This document shows, piece after piece, positions 16,501-23,769 of a stretch of 37,869 nt of DNA; position 1 is the first letter of the stretch; the number at the start of each line of letters is the position of its first letter. The notes under the pieces were generated by a model that was not told the DNA's origin, made no database searches, and was given only the letters and a program-made list of their open reading frames with translations. Origin of the DNA: a virus; IMG/VR virus record IMGVR_UViG_3300032011_000041, positions 1-37,869 of that record. One strand, given 5' to 3'. The position numbers and the translations under genes were made by a program.

Positions 16501-18651
16501 TTCAATATCTCGCTGAATTCTCTTTTGAGTCCGCCTATTACGAACTTTCGTATACCTATTAAAGCTAGCATTACCTTTCTTAACGACTGTTCGCTTAAGA
16601 TAACCTGCATCACTTAAAATCTCTAAAACTCTTTGAGCCTGATCTTCAGTCAACTCTCCAGCTAAATTCTCTGCAGCGTCAGCCCCTTCTTTAGAATGAG
16701 GGTGCAGACGGTCATGCCCACCTAATGTTTGACCCGCATCACCTTCTTTTGTCCTAGCGTAACCTTTAGTCCCAGCGTCATCATAACCATGATCAGCACG
16801 GTTCCTCCACAGACGTTGAATCGTTTCAACATCTACAGTGTCAGAACCTTCCCTCTGTAAAATGTCAGCAGCAAAACCAGCCATATGCGTTTCCTCAAGC
16901 AACTCATCAATACTTGAAACACCTTTAACTTGCCTTCCAAAAACTTGAGTTAAAACACGAGTGCCTCTAAAAAACTTAGACGCTGATACAGTCAAACCAT
17001 TACGTTTAAAGACCTGATACAAACTACGGCTTCCGGGCATGTACGCAACTTTTCTTCCTGCGCCAAAACCAAAACCACCACCTAAACGACGATCTATAAG
17101 TTCCATGTTCTTTTTAATACGTCTTGCAGATTTGCCAACAGCTTCTTCAGCTAGATTAAGATCCCCCATCTCATCGCCAAGTTGCTTAATCTTCTCATTA
17201 ACTCTTTTAACATAAGGGTTTTCATCACCAAATCTTTTTGTTAATTTCGCTGACTTTTGTTGAAGAGCAGCTTGCTTACCAAGCTTGCTAGTATACGGCG
17301 CTCGCTTAAACGCCATCTCCAAAAGATCATCAGCAGCACCCTGCGGCAAACGAACATTATATTGTCTCCAAAACAACTCGTCCATATCGCCAACGAATTT
17401 CTTCCAAGGAATTCTATTTTCTAAAGCGTTCCTTGTCCCTTTCAAAACAAACTCTAATTGTTCAGGCGCAAGCTTAGAAGCAACACCTTTATACCCAAGA
17501 TCATTTAAAGATTTTTTAGCCCCAACTCGAAGCATGTCATCAATGGCAGCACCGCCAACCTTTATAGCCTGCTTGCCTGCACCACCAGCACCCATCGTTG
17601 CCCAACTCAAAGGATCAGTAACTACTTCACCTGTAAAGTCAACAATGTTACCAACACTAAAATGCTGAAGGAAAGGTAACGGAATTTTCCAATCGTTTGC
17701 CCAATCCTGATCTATCCCAAACGCTTCTCTAAAACCTATACGACCATCTGCATCAATATCGTATTTACTGGTATCGCTTTGATGGTCCTCTAACCAATTC
17801 TCAAAACCTTTCAAAGGTTCAACTTGGCCATAGGTAAACATTTGCACAGGCAACTGCGCCATATCAAGGCCAAATTCAAAAAGGCGATTACCTAAACTTC
17901 CCCAATTACCATCACGAACATCTAATACCATTCCATATATGGCTTGTTGGGGAGCTAAGATCTTATCAAAAGCCCAACCTAACATACTCATAAAAGCATT
18001 AGGCGTAGGCGGAGCTTCATACAAATCATCAAAGCTTGTCTTATAATTCGTTTGAACCCCTATAAGGTCCTTGAAAGGTTCATAATCTTTGAACGTATGT
18101 AGTATGTGTTGCCCATACAAAACAATTTCTTCATCCTCTGACTCGACCCACGTCATAGCCATACTTGCTATGTCACGAAGATTTTGAATATCTCCCGGCT
18201 TAACTGAAATTTGTTGTAAGTTGTCTAGGTTCTCTTTGAGGATCTTGTTACGGTTTTCGTAATAGATTTCTTGGTCGTCTTCAGAAATAGTTCTGGCTTC
18301 AAGAATGGGGTCCCAAAATGAATTTCTGCGTTTAGCACCTGAAGCGCTTCCTTGGTTGCCGCCAAAGTTTTGAATGATTTGTTGAACCTGAGAGTTGTCT
18401 TCACTGTAATTAACTGAACGAGGTTTACTGTAGTTTTGAAAAAGTAAATCTTGAGCTTCTGCAGATTGAGCGTATCTAGCAAGCTCTTCGTCAGTAAGGT
18501 CTTTAAGTTCAGGTAAGTCTTCGTAAAAAATTTGGCTTATGGGAAGGTTGTAGTTGGTTCGCCCATCTTCAGTGACTCCACCTACGTTAGAGCGAGTTAC
18601 TCCACCTGCCAGTATTTTTCCTGCAAGGTTTCCTAGCGGATTTGCTGACAT
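10513..18651 (-). CDS. Giant 2712-residue virion or polyvalent-type protein
   Basis: At 8139 bases this gene takes over a fifth of the window. A likely coiled-coil stretch lies at about residues 797-897 and a Lys/Arg-rich helical part near 700. Around 1940 is a hydrophobic segment (TVPLVGFAFHARNAIGNIFN), followed at about 2110-2160 by 'YLFDYTDLTHTELKFKNYSR' and 'FYTWMRKNTALQARIL', a block I recall from large polyvalent or internal-virion proteins of phages. The C-terminus is Gly/Pro-rich. No lysozyme, protease, polymerase or kinase motif was recognised. It is the last late gene, after the tail genes, where T7-like phages keep internal virion proteins injected with DNA; this role is inference. 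The first 150 or so codons and the middle differ in third-base use. Confidence 0.8.
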   Translation of the reverse strand: MSANPLGNLAGKILAGGVTRSNVGGVTEDGRTNYNLPISQIFYEDLPELKDLTDEELARYAQSAEAQDLLFQNYSKPRSVNYSEDNSQVQQIIQNFGGNQGSASGAKRRNSFWDPILEARTISEDDQEIYYENRNKILKENLDNLQQISVKPGDIQNLRDIASMAMTWVESEDEEIVLYGQHILHTFKDYEPFKDLIGVQTNYKTSFDDLYEAPPTPNAFMSMLGWAFDKILAPQQAIYGMVLDVRDGNWGSLGNRLFEFGLDMAQLPVQMFTYGQVEPLKGFENWLEDHQSDTSKYDIDADGRIGFREAFGIDQDWANDWKIPLPFLQHFSVGNIVDFTGEVVTDPLSWATMGAGGAGKQAIKVGGAAIDDMLRVGAKKSLNDLGYKGVASKLAPEQLEFVLKGTRNALENRIPWKKFVGDMDELFWRQYNVRLPQGAADDLLEMAFKRAPYTSKLGKQAALQQKSAKLTKRFGDENPYVKRVNEKIKQLGDEMGDLNLAEEAVGKSARRIKKNMELIDRRLGGGFGFGAGRKVAYMPGSRSLYQVFKRNGLTVSASKFFRGTRVLTQVFGRQVKGVSSIDELLEETHMAGFAADILQREGSDTVDVETIQRLWRNRADHGYDDAGTKGYARTKEGDAGQTLGGHDRLHPHSKEGADAAENLAGELTEDQAQRVLEILSDAGYLKRTVVKKGNASFNRYTKVRNRRTQKRIQRDIEDTLARADAPRKSPIEDLKAQADEAHTAGRIDEAERLDKLVNDLLEEAASADPVLAGTKVIDKSKQAQSIDQWLDNPVGLAPPAGKTADELQAALFKEIKDNDDEILNLINKSGDLVEQASKAADQAELDQINRELNVIDEKIEALHGINQEYVNQGLYIQRGIEKYIDQLTLLERATMPDLRDFDDLATPVFIMDYEIGKGNTFVDERGLTWIKKYDKPELHNNGPAFNLQFDNFYPDGQPVPLEEARQNFGSMTNRTKPQEIPERLGSKRNKIREKLEDDIKEIGRRKQKALDKGDGDVAERLQIEQNDLQRELRDTPPYVEITKGNRLDKRTKAWQEYKDDIMGTDEVPGRRRPTGMPQGGDEAVREAQIDAYVENMYFQEMLGMGLLDPKGVKAYRNRLIAAQKENKWYGVEHGVKTEKGVATAKGPKWAYLTTDELSPDGSIWRANRLSNAERAVAEEGTEDWVSLVARAKKFEDWKGRNSDAFDAESLQMWNSGNVVWGEKGGGTARYTVGGFGPDDVGSYVPLGWEGSWLPQETAESVVGNRVGMDALTGDAVLGGRISDEVAYDLFRDNLDTVIDVLHAAKKGGTDTGKALVDMLTEAKYGEELIESSPAKLRGRARAARNPLTEVRNTRGVRPLSVEELFGGTTVDVYEEAVLGKSIVDKAANVVAKPFLSPLRATNKRLEKFRPYIALAGKNGKISREWMRGQASARKASARAEHEMRIKVLSEAPDFVAEKIMKESPDGLFKGKEGKKKAREQFMNIITTVRSVGINLKASDEALQVSMPNIYNKKSTVPPKETFDVGRKFETITDPITERVTPNENFSEIYGRVAIWEEVQNATGYSDELIGDMQRFVEQLDAYSTDELNIAEDLITAMREGKIDPSTYTPRVVSDETLSKFEKIFSGEAGQDVRDFYHQIIESPDEVASHIRKVGKEHGLAADEIEEMVEAFPNLLKSLKMDATNGSLSPSVLTPAMAAKNMQSALTRAGHLNARSFLPNTKNINEVNDVINDVLNSIASHVKSAEDPEFLQDFVVTKFYDVDPVDAWIRYSNQSHERRLMYDVLNDLEELRVNDWSLGEGMYSDRDSVIKGTVNQRTKKETANVEVQMGDAGETYVGEPIKVQTQRFEFEYADPVTGETKFAAMSDADQTLESYMQGIAKTIHDGDYLVLEFADGYRLVHKDIHHELTENILKPMRGEHLGNGFAKTMNTFSTGWATYATVPLVGFAFHARNAIGNIFNSALAGINPLRMKDAMKYQWLNHVTKKHMSNRGLFDYEDAIMDLVRDPDAARSYGIAGKASANYKPTYEDARMLVDMHERGVVSAGFFQDLDYSTGIFDFNNKRLSNKYLNNWATKSGKFIGRTIEDSSRMALYIDGIQKGMDPSDALSRVHQYLFDYTDLTHTELKFKNYSRFYTWMRKNTALQARILTSTPGSVLAMQKLVVHLQKELFGFQEDFEGKFLPDWAQDTGYLFSPNDMVMARFETPLLSAMETVEKVAWLTPFTTIKPLMPDSINVPNLPDRVRGGLGLFSSGPQSGITTAVELMMGKSMFSKAPMHTDVGNRLVHLIGTAMPALPKAVREVAKWTGKDPLQLVPNHQQMEEAFTDKDMLKLRTLNFFFGGSTYSLNEEQQLRLIASKRAQYDKLRADWKKEDMDLPTMTELREEGVYAEADRWVSTLLFAKDTQAAKEDLANAATRDYLESKGIPFEATNRPDKTAEEHLDDVRVQIELVENMVNESLPESRKGSFRLDKEERLMIAMGTAGGLTNEEYRAIGIQPFTENQFLAEERAEVNIARAETWFNLMVEMAGLTPQEAKAVRPPLPEIVRYMNDAMEVNMDPNVALMNYLDGYSKAKRLQLGLPNDIFDFDKSLTVEELATLRARVAEDVAEFMLICAMLGVQVAPSDVEHFIWYGTKPFSQSQLDRLGLPLAPKVPRALDPRTEAQVSMNDINAWQAVQAGMAGGQPEYSFPEGGAGIGGAPPPSSLMANAVNALRQ

Positions 18652-18665
18652 TTACCCTCTCCCTT

Positions 18666-20600
18666 TTAGAAGAGAATCCATGATTCATTTGCTTGAGAGT
18701 AATCGTAAGTTGGAGAAGCAGTAACTTGTTTAGGGCGTTGTGGAGAAGTAGGAAGTACCATGTGCTGTTCAGCAGTTTGGCTAGCTATAACAGCATCCAA
18801 CTTAGCTTGTGCTGCAGCTTGCTTTCTTCGTTCTTCTTCTTCTCTTGCTAGCCTGTCCATCATTTGCTTATACATTAGGTCAATGTTTTTAGGCCCTTGA
18901 GTTGTAGGCGCTGTGTGTATAGCTTCAAATTGTTTATCTGTTTCTTGCGCTCTTGCAAAATCTGCAGCTCGTTGATCAAGAAGAGCTTGAAGATACTCAT
19001 CGCCTCTAGCAAAATTTGTAGTTTCAGTATTCCCTGTTAACAAATCAAATAAGTTTCCTCCTGTTGCATCTTTATTTTCTTGAGGAATCCTACTTAAAGC
19101 ATCTTCTTTTTGGTCAGGAGTAACTGCATAGAAAGGCGTATAACCGTCGTCAGCTTCTTCTTCTCTTGCTTGTTGTTGCTCAGGGGTTGGCCAATCAATA
19201 CCTAACATTTGATTGTAAGTTTTTGCAGCTCCTTCTTTTCCTGCTTTATGATCTACAAGTTGTTCTTCAAGAGCTTCTATTTTTTTAGCTTCTTTAAAAG
19301 CATCAAGATTATTTGGATCTTTACCTGCTGCTTTCGCTTCTTGTATCTTGAGAAGAATCTCTACTTCTTTATCGTCATAACCTTTAGCTTTAAACTCAGA
19401 AGCAGTAAGTTGCTTATCGCCCCAAGATGTCACTTCTGATCGTATTAAATCTTTAATGTAACGACGAGATTCTTGATCTTTAAAAACAGGTTTTGTATTT
19501 CCTTCTTGTAAATCGCCAACTCCAGAAGGCACCTGATCGTAATGTTCTTTAGGTGAACGCCGAACTATACCGCTGCCCACACCTTCAGGCAAACCAGCGA
19601 CATCAAAGCCTTGCCCTTGCAGAGCGTCACCTTGATTATAAGTATATTGGTCGGCGCTGTACCAGTTGCCTTGTACTGGTGTTATGCCAGCAGCTTCACG
19701 TTCTTGCCAAGTCCATTTATCCTCGTACCCTTCAAGATCATTTTGATGAGAGTTAACACCAATCAGCACAGTTGTAAAACGGTCAAGAGAATTCGTTTGA
19801 TCTTCTGTAAAGTTTTCACCACCTTCAGCCATTACCCCCTCATAAGCAACTACAGCAGCTTGTTGTGGAGAGTACCCATTAGCAATATAGGTATTCATTA
19901 TTTCTTGAAGATGTTGGAGATGTTGTGGAAGATTCCCATCAGGGCCAACAAACATATCCATTTGTTGTGGGACTATACCCCAAATTTCAGCTAACAACCC
20001 AGCATTTGTAACTTCTCCACCATGCAGACCAGTATCCATTGGATTAGCAGGATTCAAAGGATCGTCACCGTATTCTGGTTCTCCAACCACTTCGTTAATA
20101 ACTGCTTTATCTTCATCAGATAGTAATGCATAACCACTATCGGTTGTGCCACCACCTGTGCTTGTGCCGCCGCCACCGCCGCCACCGCCACGTGCAGCGT
20201 CAATGGAATCTAAACGAGATTGTATGGTTTTCTCCAAGTAAGGAAGACCAGCTTCCATTGCTTGAAGATAACCATCTAAAGCCTGCTGTTGCCTATCTAA
20301 ACTATTCTTACGAGAAACTTCCATGATAGCTAGTTCAGCAGAAACTAAATCCATGATTTGCTCTAACGTTTCAGTAGCTGCACCTAACTCTGTAGAAGTA
20401 ACTTCATTAGCAGTACCTGTTTGAACGTTCTGAACAGCTCCAGCTTCCGCCATTTCTCTTTGCGGACCAATACCCTCAAGCTGCTTTTGGGCATTAGAAC
20501 CATGCAAAGCGTACATCTCTTGGGCGGCAGCCGCTGCCGCATCGTAGGAAGGTGCCAACTGTTCTACAGTGCCGTAGTTTCTTTCATCTTTTTCAGTCAT
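18666..20600 (-). CDS. Probable internal virion or tail-associated protein
   Basis: A 644-residue hydrophilic protein with no recognised family. It begins with an Ala-rich helix ('YDAAAAAAQEMYALHG'), has a long helical segment (about 60-140), then a run of eight glycines followed by Thr/Ser/Gly (about 140-160) that looks like a flexible hinge, and ends with a Lys/Arg/Ala-rich helix and 'YDYSQANESWILF'. ATG 20600 is chosen over the upstream start at 20618 because GGAG lies seven bases before it and the longer form runs over the previous gene. It lies between the LysM protein and the giant protein, suggesting that all three form one internal or tail-tip assembly. Confidence 0.75.
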   Translation of the reverse strand: MTEKDERNYGTVEQLAPSYDAAAAAAQEMYALHGSNAQKQLEGIGPQREMAEAGAVQNVQTGTANEVTSTELGAATETLEQIMDLVSAELAIMEVSRKNSLDRQQQALDGYLQAMEAGLPYLEKTIQSRLDSIDAARGGGGGGGGTSTGGGTTDSGYALLSDEDKAVINEVVGEPEYGDDPLNPANPMDTGLHGGEVTNAGLLAEIWGIVPQQMDMFVGPDGNLPQHLQHLQEIMNTYIANGYSPQQAAVVAYEGVMAEGGENFTEDQTNSLDRFTTVLIGVNSHQNDLEGYEDKWTWQEREAAGITPVQGNWYSADQYTYNQGDALQGQGFDVAGLPEGVGSGIVRRSPKEHYDQVPSGVGDLQEGNTKPVFKDQESRRYIKDLIRSEVTSWGDKQLTASEFKAKGYDDKEVEILLKIQEAKAAGKDPNNLDAFKEAKKIEALEEQLVDHKAGKEGAAKTYNQMLGIDWPTPEQQQAREEEADDGYTPFYAVTPDQKEDALSRIPQENKDATGGNLFDLLTGNTETTNFARGDEYLQALLDQRAADFARAQETDKQFEAIHTAPTTQGPKNIDLMYKQMMDRLAREEEERRKQAAAQAKLDAVIASQTAEQHMVLPTSPQRPKQVTASPTYDYSQANESWILF

Positions 20601-20601
20601 G

Positions 20602-21564
20602 TTATGCTCCAGCAGCAAATAAGCTTATACGTTCGGCAGCTTCCGCTTCTTTCTGAATCTTTTCCTTGATTAGGTCCTCTTGAGCTTTTATCTTTGCTGC
20701 TTCTGAATTTTTCCAAGAGTCAAGAAGGGTACGTTCGTATTCTTTTTCGCTAAGATATCTTTCTTGTTCTATGTCGCCAAGGTCTTGTGTTAGCTGACCA
20801 CTGAATCCCATGCCTCTACCAGCGTGCGTGTCTACAGTTTGTTCACCTTGTTTGTCAAATTGAATATCATATAACCCTCCAGAACGGTACTCTGCTTTCA
20901 GCAGGTCCTCTGGGGAAGCGTCGCCTTCTAGCATGTTTGGGTTGTTCCATACGCCTAAAGCACTTGTTGCTTGCCCTGAAAGGCGTTCGCCTACTCGTGA
21001 TAGAAGGTCTTCACCTTGTTGTTGGCTGATTCCAAAGCTTGCCATGAAAGCCCTGTATTGGCTGTCTTGTAAGAGTTCCTCGACAGCTCCAAGTTCTATT
21101 AGTTGGTCAGGTGTAAAACCGCCTGTAGTTTCTAACTCCGGTGTTAACGTAGTAACAGGTCCATCATCAATAATTATTTCTGGATTTTCACCTTCAGGAA
21201 GAGGTTTTTCTTCTTCTACAGTTTGTAAATCTTCTTCAAGCGCAGATTCTGGCGCAATATCAAATTGTTCTTCTGCAGTTTCTTGTTCTTCTGCAGTTTC
21301 TTGTTCTTCAATAGCTTTTTTCTCAGCAGCTTTCCACGCTGCACCCCATTCATCTTGACTTCCATTTGCAAAGAAATTAGTAGCCCAACCAGCAGAAGTA
21401 CCCTTAGCAGTAGGCAAAATAACCGTTTGACCTACCCTAATAAGGTTAGGGTTGTTTTTAAATTTAGGATTAAGTTCTATTAACTTATCTACCGTAGTGT
21501 TATTTGCTCTAGCAATAGCCCAAAGAGTGTCTCCTCCAACTACAGTATGAGATGTCCTAGCCAT
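20602..21564 (-). CDS. LysM-domain virion protein
   Basis: A 320-residue protein opening with one LysM domain (residues about 5-52): 'HTVVGGDTLWAIARANNTTV', then 'LIELNPKFKNNPNLIRVGQTVILP'. LysM binds GlcNAc-containing polymers such as peptidoglycan. A Glu-rich linker follows with a repeated 'EEQETA' unit at about 91-102, then a helical C-terminal region ending in a Lys/Glu-rich helix. There is no signal peptide and no hydrolase motif, so this is more likely a virion part that grips the cell wall during entry than a lysin. It stands just before two large internal-virion-like genes. Confidence 0.8.
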   Translation of the reverse strand: MARTSHTVVGGDTLWAIARANNTTVDKLIELNPKFKNNPNLIRVGQTVILPTAKGTSAGWATNFFANGSQDEWGAAWKAAEKKAIEEQETAEEQETAEEQFDIAPESALEEDLQTVEEEKPLPEGENPEIIIDDGPVTTLTPELETTGGFTPDQLIELGAVEELLQDSQYRAFMASFGISQQQGEDLLSRVGERLSGQATSALGVWNNPNMLEGDASPEDLLKAEYRSGGLYDIQFDKQGEQTVDTHAGRGMGFSGQLTQDLGDIEQERYLSEKEYERTLLDSWKNSEAAKIKAQEDLIKEKIQKEAEAAERISLFAAGA

Positions 21565-21573
21565 ACAGCCACT

Positions 21574-21708
21574 TTACTCCTCTTCTTCCTCTCTGTCACC
21601 AACAATCTTCTCAAGTTTCTGAATCTGTAAATTCTGAATACATATCGTAAGTTCTTTATTGTACGTCTTACCCATTTCTTCAACTAACTCTTCTAATGTA
21701 ATATCCAT
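21574..21708 (-). CDS. Small acidic hypothetical protein (44 residues)
   Basis: A short frame fills the gap between the 87-residue gene and the LysM gene. It reads MDITLEELVEEMGKTYNKEL and continues to an acidic end (REEEEE), with TAA at 21574. ATG 21708 is preceded by AAAGGAT at good spacing, which supports it as real. The protein is helical and may form a coiled coil; no family is recognised. Confidence 0.6.
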   Translation of the reverse strand: MDITLEELVEEMGKTYNKELTICIQNLQIQKLEKIVGDREEEEE

Positions 21709-21717
21709 TATTATCCT

Positions 21718-21981
21718 TTACTCTGGATCTAGTGCTTCATCTTGCCTTTGTTTAGCTGTCTTAACAACAGCGTTATTGACAACTGTGTTCTTATCTGCAG
21801 GAATAGTAGAAACATCATCATCATCTGTCATGCGTATAACCTCTGCATCGTACAAACGATCTATAGTTTGACGGCATTTATTCTTAACAACGTTTTCAAC
21901 CCACCCTTCAGGGTCAACAGTGTCCCATGCAAATGCTTTTTCTTCAGCGTCAGTGATTGTTACTGTAAATGTTTTAGCCAT
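21718..21981 (-). CDS. Conserved small phage protein of unknown function
   Basis: An 87-residue protein with 'TFTVTITDAEEKAFAWDTVD' and 'GWVENVVKNKCRQTIDRLYD'. I recall similar small proteins near tail genes in aquatic phages, but their role is not known to me. The acidic middle (TDDDDVS) and the Lys/Gln-rich tail are hydrophilic. It follows the fibre gene after nine bases and could be a fibre-assembly helper; that is inference. Confidence 0.7.
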   Translation of the reverse strand: MAKTFTVTITDAEEKAFAWDTVDPEGWVENVVKNKCRQTIDRLYDAEVIRMTDDDDVSTIPADKNTVVNNAVVKTAKQRQDEALDPE

Positions 21982-21990
21982 AAGTACCTC

Positions 21991-23769
21991 TTATCCTACT
22001 AGAAATCCTTGAAATGAATTGTAATTCTGTGTTCGCCATGAATAAAGATCAAGAGCGCTAAACACATAACCTTGACAAGTATCACCTGCATCTAAATAGA
22101 ATACTCCAGCAACAGTACCTCCACCATCTTGACCTTGTATACCGTGGTTTGATATTACTTGCCCATTGCTAGAGTTAAACCCCCAATATCTATTGCTATC
22201 GTTGTCATAAGTTGTGTACATAAAAATAGTCATACTAAAATAGTAATAGCCAGTTACAGGCGCAGTAAATGTACCATTAGTTGTATTGTAGTTATTTCCG
22301 TTATCGTATAGCCCAGTTCCGCTATCAGCAGGAAATACAATAACTCCTGCTCCTACTGATGAACCGTTATGAATGTACCCTGCACCTCCTGTTGTGTTTG
22401 CTACACGAAACGCTGGAATATTAGGTTGAGTGACTTCTCCATTAGCAGTAATTTTTAATCTAGCTGTTTCATTCGTAGCAAGATACAGTTCACGCAAATG
22501 AGAGTTATGGCCAACCCACATAGCAGTACTATCTATAGCTATGCCACCTCTATATGCAGAAGGTGTGCCAGCAGCGATTGTAAACTGCCCCGACCAATTC
22601 GCATCAGGTGTTTTATTAGAGCTCGAAGTAATCTCTAAGCGACTATTTGATGCATCCCATTTGACAGAATCACTTCCACCTATTGTAACATCGCCACCTG
22701 AAAAATTTAATTTTAAAGCGCCAGCAGTAGTAGCATCATCTTTTGCTTGAATCTTTGTATCACTAATACCTATATGCGAATCCGCACCATCATTAGTACC
22801 AATAAGCAAAGTGCCACTGACACCATCTACATCTACATGCTGATCACTTGTAGCAGCAGTTAAAAAAACACGCCCAACATGATCAACAGCTAAACGAGTA
22901 GACGGAGTTTGAGAACCATCAGGAGTTGTCTGAAACTTAATAGTCGCACCCATATCATTATCACCAGTAGCAGCGCTAGCAGCAACAGATATCTTTGCAC
23001 CTACCGCATAGTCAGTACCATCATGACCAGCAAAATGAATCTCACCAAGATTATCTCCTGTATCTCGAAGAGCTGGCGAAGCTAAAGTATTATCAGCACT
23101 ACGCAAAACTATAATTGACTCAGTGCCCGGAGCATCAGCAAATGTTGAAACAGTCAACGTAGCTGAACTACCGTCCTTACTCATCGTAAAGTTTCCTGTA
23201 GAACCTATGGTATTAGAACTTTCCCTAAAAAATCCTGTGTCAAGGTCACTATTAAACGTTATTGAAGGAACGCCATGTGTGCCGTGGGAAAAACTAGCGA
23301 CACTTTTATGGGTAGTTCCATCGTTACTACCTACTCTAAAAGTACCTACAGCTCCTGCTCCAACAGCAAGAGTCCCACCATTATGCTGCAAGTACAGAAC
23401 ACCTGCAGTTGTCGCATCTGACTTTGACATAATCTCATTAGCGTCAAAAGCTAAATGCTGAGCTGAAGTAGACACGCCAATAATAGCATTACCGCTAGCA
23501 CCTGAAATATTCACATCGTCAGTAGCTGCCTTTACATGAATATTTCCACATATCAAATCACTATTTGTTTCTATGTTCCCAGTAGCTGCGTCAAGAGAAT
23601 ACCCTGCCGTGCCACTAGAAAAATTAGACGAAGCAATCGTTCCACGACTATGGCGCATATTGCCATTGATGGTCATGCCACTTTTTATAGAAAGATAGTT
23701 TTTAGAATCTTGATCAACAGTTCCTTGAGTCCCAGATTCTCTTCCTCGTATCCAATCAGCCCATTCCAT
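21991..23769 (-). CDS. Tail fibre with C1q-like tip
   Basis: A 592-residue fibre rich in Gly, Thr, Ser, Asn and Asp. The middle carries beta repeats: a unit near residues 84-140 ('SKSDATTAGVLYLQHNGGTL') returns near 300-360 ('AKDDATTAGALKLNFSGGDV'). 'SDLDTGFFRESSNTIG' is a motif common in phage fibre shafts. The last 140 or so residues look like a C1q/TNF-type trimeric tip: 'FTAPVTGYYYFSMTIFMYTT' and later 'YLDAGDTCQGYVFSALDLYS'. The tip probably binds the host surface. The start overlaps the stop of the nozzle-like gene (TAATG). There is no chaperone domain or self-cleaving end. Confidence 0.85.
   Translation of the reverse strand: MEWADWIRGRESGTQGTVDQDSKNYLSIKSGMTINGNMRHSRGTIASSNFSSGTAGYSLDAATGNIETNSDLICGNIHVKAATDDVNISGASGNAIIGVSTSAQHLAFDANEIMSKSDATTAGVLYLQHNGGTLAVGAGAVGTFRVGSNDGTTHKSVASFSHGTHGVPSITFNSDLDTGFFRESSNTIGSTGNFTMSKDGSSATLTVSTFADAPGTESIIVLRSADNTLASPALRDTGDNLGEIHFAGHDGTDYAVGAKISVAASAATGDNDMGATIKFQTTPDGSQTPSTRLAVDHVGRVFLTAATSDQHVDVDGVSGTLLIGTNDGADSHIGISDTKIQAKDDATTAGALKLNFSGGDVTIGGSDSVKWDASNSRLEITSSSNKTPDANWSGQFTIAAGTPSAYRGGIAIDSTAMWVGHNSHLRELYLATNETARLKITANGEVTQPNIPAFRVANTTGGAGYIHNGSSVGAGVIVFPADSGTGLYDNGNNYNTTNGTFTAPVTGYYYFSMTIFMYTTYDNDSNRYWGFNSSNGQVISNHGIQGQDGGGTVAGVFYLDAGDTCQGYVFSALDLYSWRTQNYNSFQGFLVG

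Noticed and set aside
17285-17668. Plus-strand gene opposite the giant late gene
   Set aside because: One of several antisense frames; no ribosome site, and composition follows from the coding strand below.
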